Shown: positions 35,371 through 44,436, numbered from the stretch's first letter. The stretch is DNA of 64,000 nucleotides from Hyphomicrobiales bacterium (GCA_900469615.1 UBYA01000025.1:1-64000); one strand, 5' to 3'. Notes: generated by a model from the sequence alone, not told the origin. Program-made: numbers and translations.

Positions 35371-35808
35371 TTGGCACCGAAACTGGCACAAATCTCTCCC
35401 GTCATCCTTTCACTCGAGGCTGCGAGATCAATCACGGACCGCGCGATCGAAAAAGTGGCCGAGGTCGGCATACCCTACACTATCACCGTTCTCGACGGCT
35501 CCGGAAATCTGGTTCTGTCTACACGCATGGACGGTGCGGCCCTCGCGTCGCTGGAAAGTTCGGCCGCGAAGGCCCGTACCGCCATTTTCTTCGGGACTGC
35601 CACCAAGGACCTTGCCGGAGCCGTCGCGAGCGGCCAACCGCTGGCCACTATCGAGACTTCGATGCGCCAGCCGTTGGCATTCGTTTCGGGTGGCGTGCCT
35701 ATCCGCGACGCTGACGGGGTCGTGATCGGCGCGGTGGGAGCGGGCGGCGCGGCTCCCGATCAGGACCACGTGGTAGCGGAGTATGCTGCCGCTTCATATG
35801 CGGTATAA
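35371..35808 (+). CDS. Cytoplasmic GlcG/HbpS family protein
   Basis: GlcG/HbpS-like protein of 145 residues without signal peptide. Landmarks: 'LSLEAARSITDRAIEKVAEVG', 'ITVLDGSGNLVLSTRMDGA', 'SSAAKARTAIFFGTATKDLA' and 'GGVPIRDADGVVIGAVGAGG'. The TTG at 35371 is chosen because a perfect AGGAGG lies five bases upstream; the open frame extends 91 codons further but looks non-coding. It is related to the secreted protein at 5.0 kb, so the window encodes one exported and one internal form. The next gene starts three bases after its stop. Confidence 0.78.
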   Translation: MAPKLAQISPVILSLEAARSITDRAIEKVAEVGIPYTITVLDGSGNLVLSTRMDGAALASLESSAAKARTAIFFGTATKDLAGAVASGQPLATIETSMRQPLAFVSGGVPIRDADGVVIGAVGAGGAAPDQDHVVAEYAAASYAV

Positions 35809-35811
35809 GGC

Positions 35812-37059
35812 ATGCCCCCTGCAACGCACCTCCGGAAACCGGATTTGCTGACTGGTTTCGCTCAGGTTGGCCATTCCGACCAGGGTGGCCGACCTGACGC
35901 GATGCAGATTCAATACTGGCGCGACCACGTATACGTCGGACATCTGTTCAGCGGCGGTTTCTCGGTCATAGATGTCAAAGACCCGAGCAAACCGACTGCT
36001 CTGGAGTTCCATGCTGCGCCATTGAATACATGGAACATTCATTTGCAGGCTGCGGATGACCTGCTGTTGGTCATCCACGCGAAAGACCTCTGGAAAGAAT
36101 TTGATGTAGAGACCAGCTACTACTCTGGTTCGCTGGGATCGAGGCTTGCCGGCTTGCGGGTTGAGTGGAGCGCGGGCGTTGCCATTTATGATATCTCTAA
36201 CCCTTCGAGGCCCAAGCAAATTTCGTTTCTGGGAACGACGGGGGTCGGGGTTCACCGGCTTTGGTATTCGGGCGGGCGATATGCTTATGCATCGGTGCTT
36301 CCGGACGGTTATTCCGACTATATCCTGAAAGTGATCGACTTGGCCGATCCGACGCGTCCACAATGGCTCGGGAGCTATTGGCTTCCGGGCATGCACGCGG
36401 CGGGAGGTGAAAAGCCGGCGTGGAACGCCTCTCGCTGGCGCTACGCTCTTCATCACGCCATCGTCTCGGGTGGCAAAGCCTACGCCTCATGGCGGGATGG
36501 CGGATTGAGCATCCTCGACGTGAATGACCCTCACCAACCTACGTCGATCGCGCACCGCAATTGGTCGCCCCCTTTCGGTGGAGGAACACACACGGCCCTA
36601 CCCCTACCCGGCCGTGAACTCCTGATTGTCGCGGACGAGGCCACGGCCGATAATCTGGCGGACGGACTCAAGCATGTTTTTATTTTCGACATACGCCAGC
36701 CTGACAACCCGATCAGCATATCCACGCTGCCAACGCCGAGCGAGTTGGACTACGCCTCCAAGGGACGTCATTTCGGCCCTCATAACTTGCATGAGAATCG
36801 TCCCGGCAGTTTCGTGTCGGAATACATCGTATTCGCGACCTATCAGAACGCAGGTCTGCGAGCCTTCGACATAACGGACGCTTTTGCTCCCAAGCAGATC
36901 GGAGCGTTCGTACCAGCAGCACCCGCTCGGCTTGTCGATCCGCGACCAGGCGGAATTCCGGTCATCCAGACCGCCGATGTTTACGTGAGGGCAGACGGAA
37001 TCGCTTTCACGACCGATTACAACGGCGGCTTGGACGTCGTCGAATTCACTGGCCAATAG
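35812..37059 (+). CDS. LVIVD-repeat beta-propeller protein
   Basis: Propeller protein of 415 residues built from LVIVD-type repeats: 'SVIDVKDPSKP', 'AIYDISNPSRPKQIS', 'KVIDLADPTRPQWLG', 'SILDVNDPHQPTSIA', 'FIFDIRQPDNPISIS' and 'RAFDITDAFAPKQIG' mark successive blades. No signal peptide, so probably cytoplasmic. The function of this family is unknown. It starts three bases after the GlcG-like gene and is followed by the third oxidoreductase paralogue, which implies one operon. Confidence 0.8.
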   Translation: MPPATHLRKPDLLTGFAQVGHSDQGGRPDAMQIQYWRDHVYVGHLFSGGFSVIDVKDPSKPTALEFHAAPLNTWNIHLQAADDLLLVIHAKDLWKEFDVETSYYSGSLGSRLAGLRVEWSAGVAIYDISNPSRPKQISFLGTTGVGVHRLWYSGGRYAYASVLPDGYSDYILKVIDLADPTRPQWLGSYWLPGMHAAGGEKPAWNASRWRYALHHAIVSGGKAYASWRDGGLSILDVNDPHQPTSIAHRNWSPPFGGGTHTALPLPGRELLIVADEATADNLADGLKHVFIFDIRQPDNPISISTLPTPSELDYASKGRHFGPHNLHENRPGSFVSEYIVFATYQNAGLRAFDITDAFAPKQIGAFVPAAPARLVDPRPGGIPVIQTADVYVRADGIAFTTDYNGGLDVVEFTGQ

Positions 37060-37082
37060 GGCCGCTACCAAAGGAAACCATT

Positions 37083-38090
37083 ATGAAGGCTATCGGATAC
37101 TACGCCTCAACACCCGGCAACCAATTGTTGGATTTAGAGGTGCCCCCACCCGAGCCCCGTCCAACCGACATCATTGTGCGTGTCAAAGCGGTCTCCATCA
37201 ATCCGGCGGACCACAAGATAAGAGAACGCGTGTCGCCCGAGGGAGGCGCGGTCAAGGTGTTGGGTTTCGACGCCTCGGGTGTCGTGGAGTCGGTGGGGAC
37301 CGCCGCAACACTGTTCAAACCCGGCGACGAGGTCTTTTATGCCGGCGACATGACGCGCAATGGGACAAATGCCGAACTCCATGCGGTCGACGAACGAATA
37401 GTCGGCGTCAAGCCGAAATCTCTCGACTGGGCCCAGGCGGCCGCCATGCCCCTGACCTCGCTGACGGCTTGGGAGGTGCTGTTTGATAGATTGAAAGTGC
37501 CCTATGGCAACATGTCGCACCAGGGTACGCTCCTAATCATCAACGGAGCCGGTGGTGTGGGGTCGATCCTCATACAGATCGCCTCGTTGCTCACCGGCCT
37601 CAAAGTTGTCGCTACAGCCTCTCGCCCGGAGACCGTCGAATGGGTGACGCAGATGGGCGCGCATCACGTTATCGATCATCACAAGCCGTTCCGGCCGCAA
37701 CTCGAGGCGCTCAGCATCAGCCAGGTCGAATACGTCGTCGGGCTGACGGGCACAGATAAACACCTGCCGCAGATTTACGACGTCATTGCTCCGCAAGGTC
37801 ATGTCGGTGTTGTTGACGATTCGCCCGCGCTCGACATCGCGTCGTTTCAAATGAAAGCCGTCACCTTTTCTTGGGAGCTGATGTTCGTTCGGCCAATGTT
37901 CGCGACGTTCGACATTCTCCAGCAACACAAGATTCTCAATCAGATCTCCAGGCTGGTCGATCGCGGTTTGCTGAAGAGCACGATGACTTCGTTTCTCAGC
38001 CCGATAAGCGCTGCCAATCTTGCCAAGATCTATGAGCTGTCGAGCTCCGGCAAAGCTATCGGAAAAACGGTACTAGAGGGTTTCGAGTGA
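37083..38090 (+). CDS. Quinone oxidoreductase-like MDR enzyme (paralogue 3)
   Basis: Third close paralogue, 335 residues ('KAVSINPADHKIR', 'GFDASGVVESVGTAATLFKPG', 'DEVFYAGDMTRNGTNAE', 'INGAGGVGSILIQIASLLTG', 'ATASRPETVEWVTQMGAHHVIDH'). It is closest by eye to the gene at 21.1 kb. NADPH motif intact, zinc ligands absent. An AAGGAAACC precedes the ATG. It lies 23 bases after the propeller gene and 25 bases ahead of a small DUF2188-like gene in what seems a four-gene operon. Confidence 0.85.
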   Translation: MKAIGYYASTPGNQLLDLEVPPPEPRPTDIIVRVKAVSINPADHKIRERVSPEGGAVKVLGFDASGVVESVGTAATLFKPGDEVFYAGDMTRNGTNAELHAVDERIVGVKPKSLDWAQAAAMPLTSLTAWEVLFDRLKVPYGNMSHQGTLLIINGAGGVGSILIQIASLLTGLKVVATASRPETVEWVTQMGAHHVIDHHKPFRPQLEALSISQVEYVVGLTGTDKHLPQIYDVIAPQGHVGVVDDSPALDIASFQMKAVTFSWELMFVRPMFATFDILQQHKILNQISRLVDRGLLKSTMTSFLSPISAANLAKIYELSSSGKAIGKTVLEGFE

Positions 38091-38115
38091 TTACGAAAAA
38101 AGAGGAAGGGCCGAA

Positions 38116-38370
38116 ATGCACCTAAACTACCACGTCGCGCCGCACGAAAACGGGTGGGCCTACAAACTGGGCGACGTCTGGTCGGAGACTTTTCCGACGC
38201 ACGGCGATGCGCTGGCCGCCGCGCAAATTGCCGCGGAACGCCAGCAAGTCGCTGGCAAAGATGCCCACATCGTGTATGAAACAACTGACTACCGCTGGAA
38301 GGCGGAAGATGTTCTCGGCACTGATCGGCCGGAGGTTGAAGTGCTTGACGATTACTCCGGCGCTGCATAG
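38116..38370 (+). CDS. DUF2188-like small protein
   Basis: 84-residue protein with the DUF2188 pattern 'YHVAPHENGWAYKLG', 'FPTHGDALAAAQIAAERQ' and a C-terminal extension 'DYRWKAEDVLG'. Function unknown. The ATG follows AGAGGAAGGGCCGAA. It ends the oxidoreductase operon and is convergent with the cyclase gene. Confidence 0.7.
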   Translation: MHLNYHVAPHENGWAYKLGDVWSETFPTHGDALAAAQIAAERQQVAGKDAHIVYETTDYRWKAEDVLGTDRPEVEVLDDYSGAA

Positions 38371-38440
38371 GGCCGAGAATTACGTCCGGGCGGTGTTCCA
38401 TGCGGTCGCCGCCCGTAACCATCGCTCATCCATGGCTCCT

Positions 38441-39646
38441 TCAGACCCGGAGTGCCGAAACCGACACCGGAGCGTCCCACCCCCGAACCCTGAAATCTCC
38501 GACGTGAGAGAGTCCGCAACCGTCATCGACCATATCGGCGAAGGCTTGGGACACCAGGACGGGGGATCCTACTTCCTTCGTAAGGGCCTCGAGGCGGGAA
38601 GCGATGTTGACCGCCGGGCCGATGACGGTGAAATCCAACCTACGATTGGATCCTATGTTGCCGTAGGCGACGTCTCCGACGTGGACACCTACACCGTAAC
38701 TGAGATGCGGCAAACCCTTGCTAGAGTTGGCACGGTTCAATTCCCACATGGCTGATTGCCCCTCGCGCACAGCGCAGATCAAATTCGTGCATGCTTTCGG
38801 TTCGTTGAGGGGAAATACGGCGAGGAGCCCATCACCCATAAACTTCAGGATCTCGCCCCCGTGAGCCTCGATCGGTGTCGTGACGGCATCGAAATAACCA
38901 TTCAAGATCGCCAACACGCTTTCCTGATCCCAATGGCTCGAGATTTCGGTGAAGTTGCGAAGGTCGCAGATCATGATCGCCGCCGATATCGTTGACGCGG
39001 TTCCACGCCTGGTCGCGCCGGCAAGTATTTCGGCACTGGCCTTTGGTCCTACGTATGTATCCAAAAGCGTTCGCGCGACGACGTTCTTAATTCTAATCTC
39101 GCTGAGAAGCGTAATTGGAGGAATGAGATCGGTCAGGAAAGCAAGGTGATCTTCGCTGAAGCCTTCAGGCCCGTCGCTTGCGAAGGTGAGAACGTGACGT
39201 TTTCCGAGGGTGTGCTCAATTGGCCACGCCGCGTAATCGGTAAGGCCTTCATCCGCCAGTTCCTTGTACAGTGGATATTCCTCCGATCCCTCCGCGAGCC
39301 GCCGGAGATTTTTGCGGACGAATCGAGACCCGGCATATATTTCGCTGGCGGGACTTCGCCGGAACTGCTCGGTCTGCTCGACACCGTAGTCGAACGTCGT
39401 GATCTTGGCCTCCACCGATCCCTTCCTCCACAAGATGCGCGCTCCCAGCCACTCCGGGTGGTGGGTTCTGAAATGGAGGGTCGATCTGGCCACCGGAATG
39501 CCCTTCTCAATCAATTGTTCGCATAGCTCTACCAGGATTCGATCGATGTATCGTTCCGCCTGCGTCCCACGCATCAACCAGTCGATCAATTCGCGCTTTT
39601 TCGACGGCCAAATCTCGGCGTGGTGTCTGTGGAGGTCTTGAACCAT
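38441..39646 (-). CDS. Class III adenylate/guanylate cyclase
   Basis: Nucleotide cyclase of 401 residues. The C-terminal catalytic domain (about 215-395) has metal-binding Asp in 'MICDLRNFTEIS', the second in 'ILKFMGDGLLAVFP', and 'GVHVGDVAYGNIGS' plus 'VNIASRLEAL'. The N-terminal 200 residues are a rhizobial-type regulatory region ('STLHFRTHHPEWLGARI') with a GAF-like character. The Lys/Asp versus Glu/Cys base-selecting residues were not assigned, so cAMP is assumed. The ATG at 39646 follows AGGTGAC; a GTG nine bases upstream is possible. Confidence 0.85.
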   Translation of the reverse strand: MVQDLHRHHAEIWPSKKRELIDWLMRGTQAERYIDRILVELCEQLIEKGIPVARSTLHFRTHHPEWLGARILWRKGSVEAKITTFDYGVEQTEQFRRSPASEIYAGSRFVRKNLRRLAEGSEEYPLYKELADEGLTDYAAWPIEHTLGKRHVLTFASDGPEGFSEDHLAFLTDLIPPITLLSEIRIKNVVARTLLDTYVGPKASAEILAGATRRGTASTISAAIMICDLRNFTEISSHWDQESVLAILNGYFDAVTTPIEAHGGEILKFMGDGLLAVFPLNEPKACTNLICAVREGQSAMWELNRANSSKGLPHLSYGVGVHVGDVAYGNIGSNRRLDFTVIGPAVNIASRLEALTKEVGSPVLVSQAFADMVDDGCGLSHVGDFRVRGWDAPVSVSALRV

Positions 39647-39901
39647 TGGTGTCACCTAAAAGCTGCTGCCGCATGACGGGACACCGCGCGACACAAGTGC
39701 GCGGGCTACGGGATGCCCCGGCCATCACTCTGGCCCATCGCGTTCGTCGGCGACACTAGACCTGAGGCCAGTGCCACCTGACGCAACGAACAGGTTGGGC
39801 GAATTACGACCATCTCAGCTGCAGATAAACCGATCCCGGCGCGCCCGTGGGGCCTCATCGCAACGTCGAGATGACCTATCCACGTAGACAGCTATTCTCA
39901 T

Positions 39902-40093
39902 GGGAAAGCGGAAGCCTTCATCGACGGGGAATGGCATGAGCTTGGTGCCGGCGAGTTGATCGACATCGCATCGGACGAAATGCATGCCTGGCGGAATTCA
40001 TCCACAGAGGACGCCCACCTCGTATTGATCAGGACAGAGAAGATGCGAATGTTCTTCGAGACGATCGCACGCCCATTGGAAGCCAGAAAATAG
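39902..40093 (+). pseudogene. 3' fragment of a cupin gene, related to the gene at 48.7 kb
   Basis: A frame without start codon reads 'GKAEAFIDGEWHELGAGELI', then 'HAWRNSSTEDAHLVLI' and 'EKMRMFFETIARPLEARK' before a stop. This matches the middle of the intact cupin at 48748-49221 almost residue for residue ('GKAEAYVNGAWQELCAGELI', 'EKMRMFFETIARPLDA'). The first half, including the metal-binding motif, is gone and the end is shorter. It is a decayed second copy. The rest of 39647-40333 shows no gene. Confidence 0.8.
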
Positions 40094-40252
40094 ATTTGGG
40101 TCCGATCCGCAGATCGCTGTACCGGCCAGCGGTCTTTTGAAATGCCGCAATTAAAGGCCTGACAGAAGACTGCGCTCGATCACAGGTTCATATGGGCAAA
40201 ACTTCTTGCATAACGGGCGGTAACCACAGAAGTGCTGGTGACCGCCCCGATA

Positions 40253-40260
40253 ATACAATA
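40253..40260 (+). promoter_or_regulatory. ATACAATA motif before metallo-hydrolase gene
   Basis: GATAATACAATAAATG lies 74 bases before the start at 40334. Member of the recurring TACAATA set. Confidence 0.35.
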
Positions 40261-40333
40261 AATGTTTTGTTAGAACGCCCATCGTCCTGGCATCGAAGGT
40301 TACTTCGAACCTAATAGAACCGGAGGACGTCCA

Positions 40334-41305
40334 ATGAATTCCCGCAAAAGTCTACACCTCTCTCGCCGTGGTTTCTGCTTGTGCTGCGTAGGGGCCGCCA
40401 CCGTCGGACTGACCGGCGGATGGCTCTCCCCTCCCCAAGCTTATGCCGAGGCTCATCGCCTAGTTGGCATGATCAGGGATGCTGCCGCGAAGGCGAATAT
40501 CACAACACATAAGCTTCGAGGAAACGTGTCCATTTTGGAAGGTTCCGGCGGGAATATCGCCGTACACGCCGGCCCCGACGGAAAACTGCTGATCGACGCC
40601 GGCATTACCGCTACAAGGCCGCGGATTGAAAAGGCGTTAGCGGCGCTCGGCCCTCAGCCGATTGCGAACCTAGTCAACACGCACTGGCACTTCGACCATG
40701 CCGACGGAAATGAATGGCTCCATTCAGAGGGCGCGTCTATCGTGGCCCACGTCAACACGAAGAAGCATCTCATGGAAGCGCAGCGGGTTGTCGATTGGGA
40801 TTTTACCTTCCCGCCTTCGCCGGCAGGCGCGATCCCCGGCGAAACCTTCGACGCCGATAAATCGGTCACTCTTGCCGGCTGCAGGCTGGACCTCATTTGC
40901 TACGAGCCAGCCCACACTGACAGCGATATCGGCGTCCATTTTGTAGATCAGAACATCCTGCATGTGGGGGATACCTATTGGAACGGTATCTACCCGTTCA
41001 TCGACTACTCGACCGGCGGCAGCATCGACGGGACTATCACCGCTTGCGCAAAAAACCTGCAACTCGCCGAGAAAGACACGGTAATCGTCCCCGGTCATGG
41101 AAGCCCGATCAGCAAAAAGACCGAGCTGAAGGAGTTCTACGATATGCTCGTTGCGATCAGAGAGAACGTATCCAAACTCAAGCAACAAGGCATGTCGTTG
41201 GGTGAGACCGTCGCCGCGCAACCGACTAAGAAATTCGATCGCAAATGGGGACAGTTTGTCATAACACCGGCGCTATTTACCGAGCTGGTATATCAAGGCG
41301 TTTGA
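40334..41305 (+). CDS. Tat-exported MBL-fold metallo-hydrolase
   Basis: Metallo-beta-lactamase-fold enzyme of 323 residues with a twin-arginine signal 'HLSRRGFCLCCVGAATVGL'. Metal ligands are in 'NTHWHFDHADGN' (HxHxDH), 'EPAHTDSDIGV' (His), 'HVGDTYWNG' (Asp) and 'VPGHGSP' (His), so a binuclear zinc centre is expected. The family includes beta-lactamases, SoxH-like and PQQ-related proteins; the substrate is open. The start follows CCGGAGGACGTCC. It is intact although flanked by broken genes. Confidence 0.88.
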   Translation: MNSRKSLHLSRRGFCLCCVGAATVGLTGGWLSPPQAYAEAHRLVGMIRDAAAKANITTHKLRGNVSILEGSGGNIAVHAGPDGKLLIDAGITATRPRIEKALAALGPQPIANLVNTHWHFDHADGNEWLHSEGASIVAHVNTKKHLMEAQRVVDWDFTFPPSPAGAIPGETFDADKSVTLAGCRLDLICYEPAHTDSDIGVHFVDQNILHVGDTYWNGIYPFIDYSTGGSIDGTITACAKNLQLAEKDTVIVPGHGSPISKKTELKEFYDMLVAIRENVSKLKQQGMSLGETVAAQPTKKFDRKWGQFVITPALFTELVYQGV

Positions 41306-41776
41306 TGAAGGGGGGGGCCGTCAATCAACTAGTTCGTTATATTTCACAGGCTTGCCTGTCCGAGTCCGTGGATAGCGCGATTGGTTAAGGCCTTCCGCTT
41401 AACGTGAGTTCGTCGAATAATTCGATGGAGACTCACGTGACAGCGCTGGTCGAGGTCTGCAATGCATTATATGCGGCCGCCTCGATGGGCGAGACGATCG
41501 AAGCCGCGTATGCCAGAATCGTCTCCTGCAGCGCCTTCCCATTTTTTCTCACCCGTGTTGCCTGCGTGGGATGAATTAGTCCGGGACGGGGCGCCTCTTC
41601 GTGCCTCCGGGTGGTCACAAAAGTCAATGCCACATTAGACCGCGAGCAACTTCGTCAGCTCCGATATGGTGTTTGATGCGGAATGCGGTGTCCGCCGAAC
41701 CTTCAGCAAGGATTGTTGCCGGGAGTAGCCGACGCGGCTCAAGGCATATTTGACATCAAGCGCGATCCGTCGTCGT
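41306..41776. other. Gene-poor region with short decayed frames
   Basis: No intact gene. A 49-codon frame at 41424-41573 (+) and a minus-strand frame ending near 41638 ('RRIALDVKYALSRVGYSRQ' and so on) are too short and match no family recognised. They may be transposon debris joined to the istA fragment that follows. Confidence 0.4.
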
Positions 41777-42168
41777 TCAGTTCGCGGGCAGGTGCGCCTG
41801 GCTTACCGGTTGCGCCTTCAACTTCGCCGTTTTCATTCCAAGTTCGATGAATTCCAGGGCATGCTTGGCGAGCGCCACATTATCAATCCAGAGATTGCGC
41901 CATATCGCCGTCTTGAGCGATAAATGATCGCAATCGCCCAACTTGCCCAGATGGACGTTGACCTCTGGCACACAGGCAGGGTTAGGCGCGAACTGGGTGC
42001 GCATTCTGGCCAGCAACGGCATCTTTTGGGCATCAAGGTCCCCCTGGATTGCCTCCGCCAGTTCGGCTTCGACATTGCGTTCATGCGCCAGGCTCAGCAT
42101 TTCCACTGTCGGGCGACAGGCATCGCGCTCCGACAGCTTCTCCATGGCGGCATGGTAGAGGTTGCGAT
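41777..42168 (-). pseudogene. IS21-family istA transposase, 3' fragment
   Basis: The minus-strand frame encodes the C-terminal end of an IstA transposase: 'LSLAHERNVEAELAEAIQGD', 'LDAQKMPLLARMRTQFAP' and 'VPEVNVHLGKLGDCDHL' correspond to the end of IstA. The integrase core is missing. It is opposite in orientation and position to what the istB fragment at 43 kb would need, so it belongs to a different IS21 copy. Its 5' side abuts an IS110 fragment. Confidence 0.7.
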
Positions 42169-42597
42169 AAGCCTATCGGGGGAAGCGCTATGTAATCTGT
42201 TGCTGGACCAGATTTGGCTCCTGACAGGGCGCATCAACGAGTTGACGATACAAGTGCGCAAGGCCGTCCAGGACAATAAGATTGCTCAGCGTTTGAGCAC
42301 GATCCCAGGAGTTGGTCCTATTACGGTAATGACCTTGGCCACGCTCGCGCCGCCGACCGAAATGTTCAGGAGAGGTCGCGACTTTGCCGCCTGGGCTGGA
42401 TTAACACCTCGACAACACTCAACCGGCGGCAAAACCCGGCTTGGTCGAACATTGAAGATGGGGCAGAAGGACATCCGGCGCTTGTTGATCATCGGCGCGA
42501 TGTCGGTCATTCAGGCGGTCGGGCGGCGAGGAGGGGCCATAGCTGGTTCCTGGCTTGCGCGGATGCTGAGCCGAAAGCCAAAAATGCTGGTCGCGGT
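42160..42597 (+). pseudogene. IS110-family transposase, C-terminal part, interrupted
   Basis: The frame carries the Transposase_20 domain of IS110 elements: 'RLSTIPGVGPITVMTLATLAP', read as 'LSTIPGVGPITVMTLATL', then 'FAAWAGLTPRQHSTGGKTR', 'LGRTLKMGQKDIRRLLI' and 'WLARMLSRKPKMLVAV'. It is cut off on the left by the istA fragment. At 42597 an IS21-type end begins, and the missing C terminus resumes at 43614-43695, so the gene was split by insertion. Confidence 0.8.
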
Positions 42598-43609
42598 TGT
42601 CAGTGGCGGCGCAAAAGCGCGGATAAATGGCGCCGAGGATTGGTATAGAAGAAAGCGGCAGATGAGGCCGCTTTCAGTTTAGCCGGTGTTGAATGTGACG
42701 GGGGATTATTATTCGGCTTGGCACCCTTTCATTGATGCGGTTGAGCTTGTGATTTGGTCGTCTGGTAGACTTTGCTCTTTGAGGAGATCCTGGATATCGG
42801 GAGCGTAATGGTTCCAGATGGCCTCTCGCAGATCGTCGAGGAGTTCGAAGACAGCGGCTGCCTGCTCGGGGGTCCATTCGGCGCTGATGAAGAAAGACAG
42901 ACCGCGATTGAGACCGTGAGGCTGTTTGATATTTCCGGTCATGGTGCGGGGTCCTTTTCGCCGGATTGGTGGGCGACGCGCTGCTGACGCTGGGCTATGG
43001 AGCGCTCGTTGGCTTCCTTGAAGCGGTAGGAATCGCCTTCGATGGCGATGACCTCGCAGTGGTGGACGAGACGATCGACCAGGCTGACGACGCAGGCGGC
43101 ATTCGGAAAGACCTCCGACCATTGTGCAAAGGGTTTATTGGTCGTGACGATGGTCGAGCGTTTCTCGTATCGGCGACTGATGAGCTCGAACAACAGGTCG
43201 GCATGGCGGTTGGAGTAAGAGAGGTAGCCGATCTCATCAATGGCCAAAACATCATGGGAAGCATAATACTGGGGCTTCCGGCGCAGCAGGGAATCGCTGT
43301 CGATGGCGGCGAGTTCGCCGAGCAATTCGCTGGCGGTGCGCAAGAGGACCGAATGGCCGCGGATGAGTGCCTGGTAGGCGATATTGAGGGCAAGCGTCGA
43401 TTTGCCGACGCCGTTCGGACCGATAAAGACGATGTTGGTGGCATCGTTCATAAACGACAGCGTCATCAGTTCCTCGACGGCGGCGCGGTCGACACGGCGC
43501 GGCCATTTCCAGTCATAATCGGCCAGTTGCTTGAAGTGGCCGAGCCTGGCGCAGCGCATGCGTCGCTGCAGGGAGCGGTCGGAGCGCTCGTCTTCCTCCC
43601 ACTGGATCA
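42598..43609 (-). mobile_element. Partial IS21-family element inserted in IS110 transposase
   Basis: The left end TGTCAGTGGCGGCGC at 42598 is a typical IS21 terminus. CGGT occurs just before it (42594-42597) and just after the segment (43610-43613), consistent with a 4-bp target duplication. Inside are istB and a small accessory gene; istA and the proper right terminus are missing, so the element is not autonomous. Removing 42598-43613 restores the IS110 reading frame. Confidence 0.65.
42709..42942 (-). CDS. Small accessory protein of the IS21-type element
   Basis: 77-residue protein directly downstream of istB, overlapping its end by four bases (start 42942). It contains 'FFISAEWTPEQAAAVFELLDDLREAIWNHYAPDIQ', best described in pieces: 'EWTPEQAAAVFELLDDLREA' and 'IWNHYAPDIQDLL'. 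Similar short proteins accompany some rhizobial IS21-like elements. Function unknown. Confidence 0.6.
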   Translation of the reverse strand: MTGNIKQPHGLNRGLSFFISAEWTPEQAAAVFELLDDLREAIWNHYAPDIQDLLKEQSLPDDQITSSTASMKGCQAE

Positions 43610-43643
43610 CGGTTGCTCTGGCCAACAAAATGGCACGGATCAC
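42939..43643 (-). pseudogene. istB: IstB-like AAA+ ATPase, 5' truncated, chimeric start
   Basis: IS21 helper ATPase. Walker A is 'FIGPNGVGKSTLALNIAYQA', Walker B 'VLAIDEIGYLSYSNRHADLL' and the sensor region 'TIVTTNKPFAQW'. IstB acts with IstA, as an AAA+ regulator of target choice. Residues from 'VIQWEEDERS' onward are genuine; the first 11 residues (to 43610) are read from the antisense strand of the interrupted IS110 gene, so the natural N terminus is lost. No partner istA with matching position is present. Confidence 0.75.
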
Positions 43644-43695
43644 CTGGGCACTGATTGCCTGCGGCGGTGCTTACGCAATCCCGGAAAGAGGCTGA
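43614..43695 (+). pseudogene. IS110-family transposase, detached C terminus
   Basis: Continuing the frame broken at 42597, these bases encode 'ALANKMARITWALIACGGAY' and a stop. Joined to the left part the sequence reads '...LVAVALANKMARITWAL', the consensus end of IS110 transposases. It is the right half of the split gene. Confidence 0.75.
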
Positions 43696-43968
43696 TAATC
43701 TCACCGGGTGGGGAGCGGCAGATCTGATTGGAGTTCATGGAAAAAAGCGGAACAGGACCGGAGCGGGAAAACCAGTTGTCAACGGAACGACATCGAGCGC
43801 GATCCGCCGATTTGGACACGATCCACGAACTCGCCATGAGGGCCCGCGGTGTAAATGGCCGCATTATGAGGCCGGATACACGTAGGAACTCGACCGCTCC
43901 TTCCCTTCGACAAACGTCAGAAAATGCTTGCTAACCCGGGGGCGTCCATACACGTTGACGCTTTGTCG

Positions 43969-44418
43969 ATGGATTTGCGAGTGCGCGTTGTCGCGTGCAC
44001 CCTTCGGTTCCTGGACATCGCAAACCTTCATCGCTGGCCTTCGATTTTGGAAATGGTCGCAACCTGGATTGTCGACAGGCCGATGAAAAGGCGCATCTTT
44101 GAAACCTGGATCGAGACCCAATTCGCTCCGACGATGACGAAGGGCAATGTCGTCATCCTCGACAACGTCGCCTTCCACAAGAGCCCTCGAGCCGAGGAAC
44201 TGGTCAAGGCAAAGGGAGCCTGGCTGCTGTTTCTACCGCCATATTCGCCAGACCTGAATCCGATTGAAATGGCCTTTGCAAAATTGAAAGCGCTCTTGCG
44301 AAAGCGCGCCGCCCGTAGCTTCGAGGCAATCGCCAATGCTCTCGGCGAAATCATTGATCTCTTCTCCTTCGCCGAATGCAGAAACTACTTCAAAGCTGCA
44401 GGCTATGGGGGCAATTAA
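43969..44418 (+). pseudogene. IS630-family transposase with internal deletion
   Basis: The frame starts 'MDLRVRVVA', as IS630 first-frame proteins do, then jumps within about 25 codons to the DDE catalytic end: 'FAPTMTKGNVVILDNVAFHKS' in parts, 'LLFLPPYSPDLNPIEMAFAKL' in parts, and 'LFSFAECRNYFKAAGYG'. The helix-turn-helix part and first catalytic Asp are missing. About 65 bases of junk lie between the parts. Non-functional remnant. The span 43696-43968 upstream holds no gene. Confidence 0.75.
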
Positions 44419-44436
44419 ACGAGACAAGCTTTAGGC

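Noticed and set aside
42966..43727. 253-codon + strand frame opposite istB
   Set aside because: Shadow of the istB coding strand; the Walker motifs are on the minus strand.
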